Origin: Clostridiales bacterium
GTDB lineage: Bacteria; Bacillota; Peptococcia; DRI-13; UBA5745
Direction of reading: 5' to 3'
DNA length: 64,000 nt
NCBI GenBank assembly: GCA_009782505.1
Contig: WRIW01000006.1
Span: 1-64,000 of the forward strand
The notes beneath the pieces are model-generated. The model saw only the letters and a list, made by a program, of their open reading frames with translations, did no database searches and was not told the DNA's origin. The translations under genes and the position numbers were made by a program. Shown here piece after piece: positions 16,076-24,104 of the stretch (positions are counted from its first letter, which is position 1; each line of letters starts with the position of its first letter).

Positions 16076-17311
16076 CTACCACTCTTCAAACAAATGCCCG
16101 ATCAGCCGCCATCCTTCGTCCAGATACGGCCCCTTTGCCCCGTTCGCCTCGGTATAGGCAAGCCCGCCGCCGAGGTTTTTCCTGCTGTCGTAAAGCAGAT
16201 ACGGCACCGGTTCGCCGTCATGCCCCCGGTTTGACGTCAGTGTCTTGTGATCGCTGAGGATAAGCAGGCGGAAACCCTCCCCCAGCTTATCCAGCCCCTG
16301 GGTTAGCCTTGACACACAGCGGCTATCCAGCCACTCTATGGCTTGTATCTTGCCTTTCGTGTCGCCGTTGTGCGTGCACTCGTCCGGGGCTTCGATGTGG
16401 AGCAAGGCGAAATCCGCCCCTGCCGCCAGCCCTTCCAGGACGCCGTCGGTCTTGCCTTCGAAGTCCGTATCCAACTCGCCCGTCGCCCCTGGTACGGTCA
16501 TATAGCGCAAGCCGACCAGGGCGCCTATGCCCCACACCAGCGGCACGGCGCTCATGACGAAGCCGTCCTTATGATACTTCTCCCGGAAGTCCGGCAGGGC
16601 GATGGCTGAGCCTTCCGCCCATATCCATATCCCGTTAGCCGGCAGCTTTCCTTCAGCGCGGCGCCCTTCGTTGATGGGATGCTTGTCCAGTATCTGATGG
16701 GCCAGCTCCATCATTTCGTTGATGCCGGAAGCCGCCGGGCAGCCGGCAGGCAGCAGCCCGCCCACTTCCTCCCCCAGATGGTCGTGGGGGGGGATGGCGA
16801 CGAGCCCCTTGATGTCGGCGCCCTTCTGCACGGCGATGTGCCGGAAGGAAGGATTCAGGTGGAAGGCCATGCGGTTCTTCTCCGCCAGCTTCTGAAACCT
16901 TTTGTCCGCCAGCAGGCTTTGCATGAGGGCGACGGAGCTTTCCCCTTCGATGGATCCGCCGCTGTGGGAGAGTATCTTCTTGCGCCGATACGGGACGTCG
17001 CCGTCTTCCAGGGCGACCATATTGCAGCGGTAGGATACGTCCCCTTCTTCCAGGCTGACCCCCGACCCGGCTGCTTCCAGGGGGGAGCGGCCGGAGAAAT
17101 ACTTCCTCGGGTCGTAGCCAAACACGCTCAGGATAGCCGTATCACTGCCCGGCGCCACGCCCTCCGGTATCGTCCGGACGCTGCCCAGCTCGCCCTTCAT
17201 GGCAAGCCCGTCCATCACCGGCTTGCGGGCATACTCAAGGGGGGTCATGCCCCCCAGCTCGGGCACGGGGTTGTCCGCCATCCCGTCGCCGATCACAATG
17301 ACATATTTCAC
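16076..17311 (-). CDS. apgM: 2,3-bisphosphoglycerate-independent phosphoglycerate mutase, archaeal type
   Basis: 411 residues of the ApgM family, which interconverts 3- and 2-phosphoglycerate in glycolysis and is unrelated to the ~510-residue GpmI in overall layout. It belongs to the alkaline-phosphatase superfamily: N-terminal metal site IVIGDGMADNP, the catalytic serine in EGVAPGSDTAILSVFGYDP, and the C-terminal metal ligands HIEAPDECTHNGD and ILSDHKT. The start codon is GTG with AAAGGAG upstream. It converges on hisK. Confidence 0.92.
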   Translation of the reverse strand: MKYVIVIGDGMADNPVPELGGMTPLEYARKPVMDGLAMKGELGSVRTIPEGVAPGSDTAILSVFGYDPRKYFSGRSPLEAAGSGVSLEEGDVSYRCNMVALEDGDVPYRRKKILSHSGGSIEGESSVALMQSLLADKRFQKLAEKNRMAFHLNPSFRHIAVQKGADIKGLVAIPPHDHLGEEVGGLLPAGCPAASGINEMMELAHQILDKHPINEGRRAEGKLPANGIWIWAEGSAIALPDFREKYHKDGFVMSAVPLVWGIGALVGLRYMTVPGATGELDTDFEGKTDGVLEGLAAGADFALLHIEAPDECTHNGDTKGKIQAIEWLDSRCVSRLTQGLDKLGEGFRLLILSDHKTLTSNRGHDGEPVPYLLYDSRKNLGGGLAYTEANGAKGPYLDEGWRLIGHLFEEW

Positions 17312-17354
17312 AACTCGCCTACTCCTTTGTCGTTAGATTTGCCTAATTCTTTTT

Positions 17355-17370
17355 CTAATAAATTTATTAG
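17355..17370. promoter_or_regulatory. Perfect AT palindrome upstream of apgM
   Basis: CTAATAAATTTATTAG is a perfect 16-bp palindrome 44 bp before the apgM start. It may be an operator. No convincing promoter could be placed around it. Confidence 0.35.
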
Positions 17371-17426
17371 TAATTTTAGTCTATTGTGCGGACAAAAGCA
17401 AGGCGCTGCCAGTATTGAGTGTGAAA

Positions 17427-17466
17427 ATACCCACCCGGCAAGGCTTTATGCTGCCCTGCCGGGTGG
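17427..17466 (-). terminator. Terminator hairpin after desulfoferrodoxin
   Basis: Minus strand: a 14-bp stem (CCACCCGGCAGGGC / GCCTTGCCGGGTGG, one G-U pair) with an 8-nt loop, followed by GTATTTTC. It would end the guaB-glnA-dfx transcript. Confidence 0.7.
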
Positions 17467-17536
17467 ATTACTCTTTATGCGTTTTGCGGCAAACACGCCG
17501 ACTTAACTATATCAAGCGTATACTTTAACAGCCCTC

Positions 17537-17920
17537 TTATAGCTCCGCCTTCCACAGGCCGTGGAGGTTGCAGTACGCGAAGGCGGCGACGGCTTTGTCG
17601 CCGACGACCCCGAACACCAGTTCCGGCGCTTCTCCCGCCTTCAGGTTCTTGCGCTGCCCGCCCCTCTCCGTCTGCAGGTATATCCATTCGATGTGATGGT
17701 CCTCCGCCATGGGATGGGCGGCTGAACCCACCGATACCGTGCACTTCTCGCCGGATACCTTCACGACAGGGATGTGCTTCTCCCGGGCCGCTTCCGTCGA
17801 GTTGGGGATCAGCTCTTTCATCGGTTTGCCGCAGCACACCAAGGGCGCGCCGGTGATGGTGATGGCGCCTACCAGGTTGCCGCAGGTCACGCAGGTGAAG
17901 AACGCTTGTTTTTTCGCCAT
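17537..17920 (-). CDS. dfx: Desulfoferrodoxin (superoxide reductase)
   Basis: 127 residues with two iron sites. The N-terminal desulforedoxin domain has Cys10, Cys13, Cys29 and Cys30 (FFTCVTCGN ... VCCGKPM) for the FeS4 center. The neelaredoxin domain has the His ligands in EKHIPVV and AHPMAEDHHIEWI and the Cys/His pair in AYCNLHGLWKAEL for the active site. It reduces superoxide to hydrogen peroxide without making oxygen, typical of anaerobes. It lies 24 bp after glnA, has a GGAGGG RBS, and is followed by a terminator. Confidence 0.96.
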   Translation of the reverse strand: MAKKQAFFTCVTCGNLVGAITITGAPLVCCGKPMKELIPNSTEAAREKHIPVVKVSGEKCTVSVGSAAHPMAEDHHIEWIYLQTERGGQRKNLKAGEAPELVFGVVGDKAVAAFAYCNLHGLWKAEL

Positions 17921-17944
17921 GATATAATCCCTCCATTCTTTTTT

Positions 17945-19387
17945 TTACAAATCGTAATACTTCTTAAACTCCAGGGGATGGGGGACGATGCTCACTTCCT
18001 CCGCGTCTTTCCTTATCTTCTTCAGCTGGTCGTCGATCAGGCCCTGGGAGAATACCCCTCCGTTTAGCAGGAACCCGTGATCCTTCTCCAAAGCGTCGGC
18101 CGCCTCCTCTAGGGATTTGGGCAGGCCTTTCACTACTTTTTTCTCTTCCTCGGTGAGGTAGTACATATTCTTGTCGTAAGGCCCGAAGCCAAGCTTAGTG
18201 GGGTCGGATTTCTTCTGGATCCCGTCCACGGCAGCCATGACGATAGCCGAATAACACAGATAGGGGTTCGACGTAGCGTCCGCCGGCCGGAACTCAAAGC
18301 GCTTGTCCTCCGGCTGGATGGCGTATCCCGGTATGCGGATGACGGCGCTGCGGTTAGCTGTGGCGAAGCAGATGGTCACCGGCGCCTCGTAGCCGGGCAC
18401 GAGCCTTTTGTAGGAGTTGGTAGACGGGCAGGTAAACGCCGTCAGGGCGGCGGCGTGCTCCAGGATGCCGCTTATGGCGTAGAGGGCTGTAGGGCTCAGG
18501 TTGGAATAACCCTTCTTGTCGTAGAACACGGGCTTCCCCCCATTGAACATCTGGAGATGCACATGCATGCCGTTGCCCGCTTCCCCATAAAATGGCTTCG
18601 GCATAAACGTCACGGTCTTGCCGTTTTTCACCGCGATATTTTTCACGAAATACTTCAGCTTCTGCGTCCTGTCCGCCATCTCCCTCAGGGTGGAGAAGTT
18701 CAGCTCGATCTCCACCTGCCCGGGCCCCCCGTTTTCCGAATGGTGGTACTTCACCGGGACGCCGTTGTCCTCCAGGGTGCGGACCATCTGGTTACGCAGC
18801 TCGTAGCTCACGTCCTGGGGCTGGTCGGCATGGTAGCCCTTATGCCCCATCACCTTGAAGCCTTTGTTTCGGTACAGGTCGTCGTAGGGGCTGTCGATGG
18901 AGTTCCAGCCGGCCTGAGCCGAGTCGAGATGCACCTCGATGTGGTTCATCTCATTGCGGTACTCTACATTGTCCAGCACATAGAACTCAAATTCCGGCCC
19001 GAAAAGGCAGTTGTCCGATATCTTCGCGTCCTTCAGGAAACGCTCCGCTTTTTCCGCCACATACCTGGGGTCGCCCTCGAAGCGCGTGTACGTCTCGTCT
19101 ATCCGGTAGATGTCGCCGATCATGGATATGGTCGGCGTTTCGATCACCGGGTCTACGAAAGCGGAGGACAAGTCCGGGATAAATACCATATCCGACTTCT
19201 CCACCGTCAGGAAGCCGTAGCTGGACCCGTCGAAGCCGATGCCTTTTTCCAGCAGCTCCGGGGTAAACCGCTCCACCGGGACGGACAGGTGATGCCACCT
19301 CCCGTCCAGATCGATTTCCTTAAAATCAAACATCTTGATGTTGTGCTTCTTCACCAAAGCCTGGATATCCGCGAAAGTCTTAGTCAT
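17945..19387 (-). CDS. glnA: Glutamine synthetase, type I
   Basis: 480 residues. It makes glutamine from glutamate, ammonia and ATP. The family signatures are present: FDGSSYGF, the metal site GPEFEFYVLDN, NGKTVTFMPKPFYGEAGNG in two conserved parts, KRLVPGYEAP with the Glu-flap side, and NRSAVIRIPGY. It is longer than the ~445-residue GSI-alpha enzymes of many Firmicutes. The RBS is AAGGGGAG. It lies 74 bp after guaB. No GlnR/TnrA site was recognised upstream. Confidence 0.95.
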   Translation of the reverse strand: MTKTFADIQALVKKHNIKMFDFKEIDLDGRWHHLSVPVERFTPELLEKGIGFDGSSYGFLTVEKSDMVFIPDLSSAFVDPVIETPTISMIGDIYRIDETYTRFEGDPRYVAEKAERFLKDAKISDNCLFGPEFEFYVLDNVEYRNEMNHIEVHLDSAQAGWNSIDSPYDDLYRNKGFKVMGHKGYHADQPQDVSYELRNQMVRTLEDNGVPVKYHHSENGGPGQVEIELNFSTLREMADRTQKLKYFVKNIAVKNGKTVTFMPKPFYGEAGNGMHVHLQMFNGGKPVFYDKKGYSNLSPTALYAISGILEHAAALTAFTCPSTNSYKRLVPGYEAPVTICFATANRSAVIRIPGYAIQPEDKRFEFRPADATSNPYLCYSAIVMAAVDGIQKKSDPTKLGFGPYDKNMYYLTEEEKKVVKGLPKSLEEAADALEKDHGFLLNGGVFSQGLIDDQLKKIRKDAEEVSIVPHPLEFKKYYDL

Positions 19388-19461
19388 CAGTATCTGCTCC
19401 CCTTATCCGTTAATCTATTGAAATGCATGAGATATTCTACCACAACGGCATCGATTATTCA

Positions 19462-20967
19462 CTAAAAATTCGTCTGCTTGCTCTCCTTCAGCACCACGTC
19501 GTGATGCCCGCCCTCCACGATACTGGTAGCCGACACCAGGGTCAGCTTCGCGTTTTGGTGCAGCTCGGGGATGGACATGACGCCGCAGTTGCACATGGTG
19601 GCCTTCACCTTGCTCAAGGAGTTGCGCACATTGTCTTTCAGCCCGCCGGCGTAGGGCACATAGGAGTCCACGCCCTCCTCGAAAGCCAGGCTCTCGCTTT
19701 CCCCTAAGTCATAGCGCTGCCAGTTTTTCGCCCGGTTGGAGCCTTCGCCCCAGTACTCCTTCATGTAGACGCCGCCTACCAGCACCTTATTGGTCGGGCT
19801 CTCGTCGAAGCGGGCGAAGTAGCGGCCCATCATCAGGAAGTCCGCCCCCATGGCCAGCGCCAGGGTCATGTGGTAGTCGTACACGATGCCCCCGTCGGAG
19901 CAGATGGGGATGTAGACCCCCGTCTCCTCATAGTAGGCCTGCCTGGCCGCCGCGACCTCGATGAGGGCGGTAGCCTGGCCCCTGCCTATGCCTTTCTGCT
20001 CCCGGGTGATGCAGATGGAGCCGCCGCCTATCCCCACCTTCACGAAGTCCGCCCCCGCGTCCACCAGGTAGCGGAAGCCTTCTTTATCTACCACATTACC
20101 CGCGCCCACCCTGACCGCGCCGCCATAGGCTTCCCTTATCCACGCCAGAGTGTCGCCCTGCCATTGGTTGTACCCTTCCGAAGAATCGATGCACAGCACG
20201 TCCGCGCCGGCTTCCACCAGCGCCGGTACCCTTTCCTTGTAGTCCCTTGAGTTGACGCCCGCCCCTACCTGGTAGCGTTTCTGGCTGTCAAGCAGCTCGT
20301 TTACATTCTCCTTGTGGCTGTCGTAGTCCTTGCGGAACACCATATACTTCAGCCTTTGCTCCTTGTCCACCAGAGGCAGGGCATTCAGCTTATGCTCCCA
20401 TATGATATCGTTGGCCTCGCTCAGGGTGGCGGTGTCCGGGGCGCAGATGAGGTCCTCGAAGCGCGTCATGAAGCTCTTCACCTTCGTCTCCGGGCTCATC
20501 CGGCTGGGGCGGTAATCCCGGCTGGTCACGATCCCCAGGAGCTTGCCGTTGGCGGTGCCGTCTGTGGTGACGGACATGGTAGAGTGCCCTGTCTTCGCTT
20601 TCAGCTTCAGCACTTCCTCTAATGTGCTCTCCGGGGTGATGTTGGAGTCGCTGGGTACGAAGCCGGCTTTGTAGCCCTTGACCTTAGCTATCATCTGGGC
20701 CTGGCTCTCGATGGGCTGGGAGCAGTAGATGAAGGCTATCCCCCCTTCCCTCGCCAGGGCTATAGCCATGGTATCGTCGGATACCGACTGCATGACGGCG
20801 GAAACCAGAGGGATATTGACGCCGATGCCGGGCGATTCGCCTTTGTTGAACTTGACCAGAGGGGTCCTCAAGTCGATATTGGCCGGAATACAATCATGGG
20901 ATGTAAAACCCGGCACCAGCAGGTATTCCCCGAAGGTGCGGGAGGGTTCCGGAAAGATATAAACCAT
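19462..20967 (-). CDS. guaB: IMP dehydrogenase
   Basis: 501 residues. It oxidises IMP to XMP, the branch step to guanine nucleotides. N-terminal barrel part: [20 protein letters not shown]. Two CBS modules sit between about 95 and 215 (TSRDYRPS ... [10 protein letters not shown]). The catalytic loop [15 protein letters not shown] carries the Cys, and [19 protein letters not shown] binds IMP phosphate. The RBS GGAGGAG lies directly after repeat A2. The grouping with xpt (upstream), xdh and guaD marks a purine region. Confidence 0.95.
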   Translation of the reverse strand: MVYIFPEPSRTFGEYLLVPGFTSHDCIPANIDLRTPLVKFNKGESPGIGVNIPLVSAVMQSVSDDTMAIALAREGGIAFIYCSQPIESQAQMIAKVKGYKAGFVPSDSNITPESTLEEVLKLKAKTGHSTMSVTTDGTANGKLLGIVTSRDYRPSRMSPETKVKSFMTRFEDLICAPDTATLSEANDIIWEHKLNALPLVDKEQRLKYMVFRKDYDSHKENVNELLDSQKRYQVGAGVNSRDYKERVPALVEAGADVLCIDSSEGYNQWQGDTLAWIREAYGGAVRVGAGNVVDKEGFRYLVDAGADFVKVGIGGGSICITREQKGIGRGQATALIEVAAARQAYYEETGVYIPICSDGGIVYDYHMTLALAMGADFLMMGRYFARFDESPTNKVLVGGVYMKEYWGEGSNRAKNWQRYDLGESESLAFEEGVDSYVPYAGGLKDNVRNSLSKVKATMCNCGVMSIPELHQNAKLTLVSATSIVEGGHHDVVLKESKQTNF

Positions 20968-20986
20968 AAGCGTCTCCTCCTCTTTT

Positions 20987-21175
20987 GCTTGTCTATTTCG
21001 CTTCTGGCTACGCCCGCTTCCGCCTTCCGTTCGGTTACGTACGAGTGGTACGCGCCCTCACGTCCGACGTCGCTTGCCTTGCCAGAAACGAAATATCCTG
21101 CGCAACTTTTTCTTTTGTTTGTTTCGCTTCTGGCTACGCCCGCTTCCGCCAAAAACGAAATATCCTGCGCAACTT
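20987..21175 (-). repeat. Family A hairpin element, locus A2 (xpt-guaB)
   Basis: One full unit (20,987-21,108) and a shortened unit (21,117-21,175) whose centre is deleted so that right arm and left arm are almost joined. Arms of the full unit on the minus strand: ATTTCGTTTCTGGC and GCCAGAAGCGAAAT (one G-U). Central stem GCGTAC/GTACGT. It ends in GACAAG just before the guaB RBS and begins about 20 bp after the xpt stop. Confidence 0.85.
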
Positions 21176-21196
21176 TATCTTTTGTTCTATTTCGTT

Positions 21197-21769
21197 TCAC
21201 TCAAAGATGACTTTGTCGCCTTCGAAGGCCTTGATTTTCGCCAGGGACTCTACCCTTACGCCCTTCCCTCTCAGCAGCGCTCCGCCTTCCTGGAAGCTCT
21301 TCTCGATGACAATGCCGCAGCCGGCAAGATAAGCTTCCGACTGCGCTACGATGTCCGCCAGACCAAGCAGCGCCGCCCCCGTAGCCAGGAAATCATCCAC
21401 GATAAGGATACGGTCCTCAGCCCGGATGTACTTCTGCGCCACCTGGATGTCGTAGGTCGTACCTCTGGTAAAGGACGTCACTTGGGAAAGGTAGAGGTCG
21501 CCGTCCAGATTCTTGGATTGGGTCTTTTTCGCGAATATCACCGGGCAGCAGTCGAAGTGAAGGGCGGTGATCACGGCCACCCCTATGCCGGAAGCCTCCA
21601 GGGTGAGTATCTTGTTGACGCCTTCCCCCGCGAATATGCTCTTGAATTCTTTTCCGATTTCGTCAAACAGGCTGATATCCATCTGGTGGTTGAGAAAGCT
21701 GTCCACCTTCAGAATATTGCCAGCCTTCACATGGCCCTCGTTGAGTATCCTTTCCTTAAGCAGCTCCAT
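21197..21769 (-). CDS. xpt: Xanthine phosphoribosyltransferase
   Basis: 190 residues from the ATG at 21769 (MELLKERIL), which has GGAGGTGG 5 nt upstream; a GTG three codons earlier falls inside that SD. The sequence follows Bacillus Xpt closely: LKVDSFLNHQMD near 20-31, the PRPP-binding loop ILIVDDFLATGAALLGL and GIVIEKSFQEGG. It converts xanthine and PRPP to XMP in purine salvage. The ~60-nt leader has no purine riboswitch. The repeat A2 separates it from guaB. Confidence 0.95.
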   Translation of the reverse strand: MELLKERILNEGHVKAGNILKVDSFLNHQMDISLFDEIGKEFKSIFAGEGVNKILTLEASGIGVAVITALHFDCCPVIFAKKTQSKNLDGDLYLSQVTSFTRGTTYDIQVAQKYIRAEDRILIVDDFLATGAALLGLADIVAQSEAYLAGCGIVIEKSFQEGGALLRGKGVRVESLAKIKAFEGDKVIFE

Positions 21770-21820
21770 GATATCCACCTCCGATTTGCCCTATGATTTG
21801 CGTGTCAACAGGTAATCAAT

Positions 21821-21836
21821 GAACTATATATAGTGT
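21821..21836. promoter_or_regulatory. NrdR-box-like palindrome in the xpt leader
   Basis: ACACTATATATAGTTC on the minus strand resembles the NrdR box pattern (acaCwATATwGtgt-like) and is centred on a TATATA palindrome just downstream of the xpt promoter. It could be chance in AT-rich sequence. Confidence 0.3.
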
Positions 21837-21839
21837 TAC

Positions 21840-21868
21840 ATTATATCGCCATATACTGTACCTGTCAA
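21840..21868 (-). promoter_or_regulatory. Sigma-A promoter of xpt-guaB
   Basis: Minus strand TTGACA (21863-21868), 17 bp, TATAAT (21840-21845), a consensus promoter. A near-complementary copy of the -35 region (TACCTGTTGA) lies about 50 bp downstream and could form an operator or stem. Confidence 0.85.
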
Positions 21869-21876
21869 TAAGCAAT

Positions 21877-22647
21877 TCAAAACAGATATCCGCCGTCCAC
21901 GCTTACGACCTGCCCGGTGATATACGCGGCTTCCCGTCCGCTCAGGTACAGGGCCAGCCCGGCTACGTCTTCCGGGGCGCCAAGCCTGCCCAGCGCCGTA
22001 TCCTCAGCCAGCCCGCGAAGTATGCCGACGCCCAGCTCCCGGTTCATGGCTGTGTCGATGACCCCCGGCGCTACGCAGTTCACCCTTATCCCCGACGGCC
22101 CCAGCTCCTTGGCAAGGGCCTTCGTCATCCCCTCCAGGGCAGCCTTGGCCGCGGAGTAGTGTACCTCGCAGGAGGCGCCCGCCCTGCCCCACATAGAAGA
22201 AATGTTGATAATGCTGCCGGACTTGCGGCGTATCATAGCGGGCAGCACCGCTTTGCAGCAGTAGAAGGCGCCATGGACATGTACGGCGAACATATGTTCC
22301 CATTCTTCATCGCTGATTTCAGTAAACAGGCTTTGCCGGCTGTACCCGGCGTTGTTCACCAGGCAGGCGACTTCCCCCAGCCCTGCTTCCACCTTGGCGG
22401 CCATGACCCTGACCTGTGCCGCGTCGCTGATATCCGCCTGGAAGCAGCAGGCTGGCGCTCCGTATCCGGAGGCCAGCCTCAGGGCTTCTTCCGCCCCTTC
22501 CCGGTCGCGATGGTAGTGTATCGCCACTTGATAGCCCGCGGCGGCGTAAGCGCGTACCAGCGCCCTGCCGATGCCGCCGGAGGCGCCGGTGATCAGCACG
22601 GTTTGTGCCCCGCTGCCGCCGGCGCCCTTCCCTTCATATAAGCTCAC
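21877..22647 (-). CDS. SDR-family oxidoreductase (FabG-like)
   Basis: 256 residues from a GTG at 22647 that overlaps the stop of the xanthine dehydrogenase gene (GTGA). A longer in-frame reading overlaps that gene and is rejected. Classical SDR features: cofactor motif TGASGGIGRAL near the N-terminus, NNAGYS, the active-site Ser in IINISSMWG, YSAAK with Tyr and Lys, and the C-terminal GQVVSVDGGYLF. It is most like 3-ketoacyl-ACP reductases, but its place at the end of a purine-degradation operon means another substrate is possible. No strong SD; translation coupling is likely. Confidence 0.85.
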   Translation of the reverse strand: MSLYEGKGAGGSGAQTVLITGASGGIGRALVRAYAAAGYQVAIHYHRDREGAEEALRLASGYGAPACCFQADISDAAQVRVMAAKVEAGLGEVACLVNNAGYSRQSLFTEISDEEWEHMFAVHVHGAFYCCKAVLPAMIRRKSGSIINISSMWGRAGASCEVHYSAAKAALEGMTKALAKELGPSGIRVNCVAPGVIDTAMNRELGVGILRGLAEDTALGRLGAPEDVAGLALYLSGREAAYITGQVVSVDGGYLF

Positions 22648-24104
22648 TGTTTTTGTCCCACGACTTTCTCCACGGCATTCAATATATTCTGGTAGCCCGT
22701 GCACCGGCATATGTGGCCGGATATCAGCTTGCGCAGCTCCTCCCGGCTGTATGTCCTGCCGCTTTCCACCAGCTCCGTAGCCGTCATGATGAGCCCCGGG
22801 GTGCAGAATCCGCACTGTATGGCCGCTTCGTCGATGAAGGCTTGCTGTACCGGGGTCAGTTCGTTATCCAGCCCCCGCAGGCCTTCCGTGGTCAGCACAT
22901 GCCTGCCCTCCGCCCAGCGGGCCAGGTAGATGCAGGAATCGATGGACTTCCCGTCCACCAGCACCGTGCAGGCGCCGCACTCCCCTACGTCGCAGCCCTT
23001 TTTCACGCTGGTCAGGCCCAGCCGGTTGCGCAGCATATCGGCCAGGGACTCGCGGTTGTCTACAGGCACTTCCACAGCCTTGCCGTTTACGGTGAGGCGC
23101 AGCAGCCAGTGCCGCCCGTCCCCGAAGCTTTCCCCTGTCTTGCGGGCAGGCGCGCCTTCTCCGGGCCGCCCCGGCGCCCCTTGCGCCGGCTTCACGCCGC
23201 CCTTGGCTGCTTTGGCTTCCTCAAGGCAGGCCATGCCGCCCCGGTAAGCTATCTCCTCCGCTATCTGCAGGCGGAACCTCCGCGACGCCCGCCACGAATC
23301 CCTGGGGCTTATCTCCTCCAGGGCTAGCTCCCCCAGCTTGCGGAAAGCTTCTTCCCCCGCCTTCATCCCGGCTACGGCTTTTTCAGCCCCGGGGCAGCGG
23401 CAGGGCGTGGGGTTGGCTACGCCGTACGCTATCCTTACATCCTCGATCACGGCTAAGTCGTCGCTGAAGCGGCAGTACACCGCGCAGCCCAGGGTGGCGA
23501 TGTCCATGGCGTTGCGCATGGAGTACTTCGTATAGTGCCCGAAGAAGCCTTCATACTTCTTCCGGCGGATGATGATATCCGTCAGCATCTGATCCGGGGC
23601 GATATCCACCTTGCCCGGTCCCAGGTAGAAGGCGCCGATCTCCTTCTCTTCGCTGGAGATAAACCCCGAAGCGCCGATACGGCTCAATACCAGCTCCGCC
23701 TCCAAGGCAAACAAGCTGGAAGCGCTGTCCGCGCTGGTGATCCCGTTGCAGATATTGCCGCCTATAGTGCCTACGTTGCGAAGCTGGGGCCCGCCGGCCT
23801 GATCTACTGCCCTGCCTAGCATGGGTATCCTTTCCCGGATGACGGGATCCTCCGCTACCTGGCTGAATGTGGACAGGGGCCCGATGTGGATGTTCTCCTG
23901 CTTATCCAGTGTCACGCCGGACAAGCCGGGTATATCCCTTATCCCGATGAGCTCAGCCCCGGCCAGCTTGCCTTCCCGTATCTGTATCAGCAGATCGCTG
24001 CCCCCGGCTATCCAGCGCGCGCCGGGATGCGCCTCCTTTAACGCGAAAGCTTCCTCTAATGTGCCCGCTTCATAGTAGTGATCGATGGCAAACATTACCT
24101 TCAC
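22644..24104 (-). CDS. Xanthine dehydrogenase FAD subunit fused to 2Fe-2S subunit (XdhB-XdhC type)
   Basis: 486 residues with two usual subunits in one chain. Residues ~1-290 are the FAD-binding part (IAGGSDLLIQIREGK, NVGTIGGNICNG, TLGCAVYCRF). A Gly/Pro/Ala-rich linker at ~300-330 follows. The C-terminal part is the ferredoxin subunit: GCDVGECGACTVLVDGK for the first 2Fe-2S cluster, and CGFCTPGLIM with GHICRCTGY for the second. Electrons from the Mo subunit encoded upstream would pass through the clusters to FAD. The order FAD then FeS is unlike the eukaryotic enzyme (FeS-FAD-Mo). A 4-bp overlap with xdhA. Confidence 0.93.
   Translation of the reverse strand: MKVMFAIDHYYEAGTLEEAFALKEAHPGARWIAGGSDLLIQIREGKLAGAELIGIRDIPGLSGVTLDKQENIHIGPLSTFSQVAEDPVIRERIPMLGRAVDQAGGPQLRNVGTIGGNICNGITSADSASSLFALEAELVLSRIGASGFISSEEKEIGAFYLGPGKVDIAPDQMLTDIIIRRKKYEGFFGHYTKYSMRNAMDIATLGCAVYCRFSDDLAVIEDVRIAYGVANPTPCRCPGAEKAVAGMKAGEEAFRKLGELALEEISPRDSWRASRRFRLQIAEEIAYRGGMACLEEAKAAKGGVKPAQGAPGRPGEGAPARKTGESFGDGRHWLLRLTVNGKAVEVPVDNRESLADMLRNRLGLTSVKKGCDVGECGACTVLVDGKSIDSCIYLARWAEGRHVLTTEGLRGLDNELTPVQQAFIDEAAIQCGFCTPGLIMTATELVESGRTYSREELRKLISGHICRCTGYQNILNAVEKVVGQKQ

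Noticed and set aside
17945-19387. Tyrosine in KNMYYLTEEE as a sign of adenylylation control of GlnA
   Set aside because: A similar tyrosine occurs in GSI-alpha enzymes that are not adenylylated, so it is not diagnostic.
20868-21200. Open frame of about 110 codons across repeat A2 with repeating ARSE-DK-like text
   Set aside because: It is the family A element read in one frame; the same text appears at other loci with stops, and it overlaps guaB and xpt.
21770-21876. Purine riboswitch before xpt
   Set aside because: The leader is about 60 nt and lacks the conserved purine-aptamer core.
22648-22815. 56-codon extension of the SDR
   Set aside because: It lies inside the xanthine dehydrogenase gene and has no SDR-like sequence.
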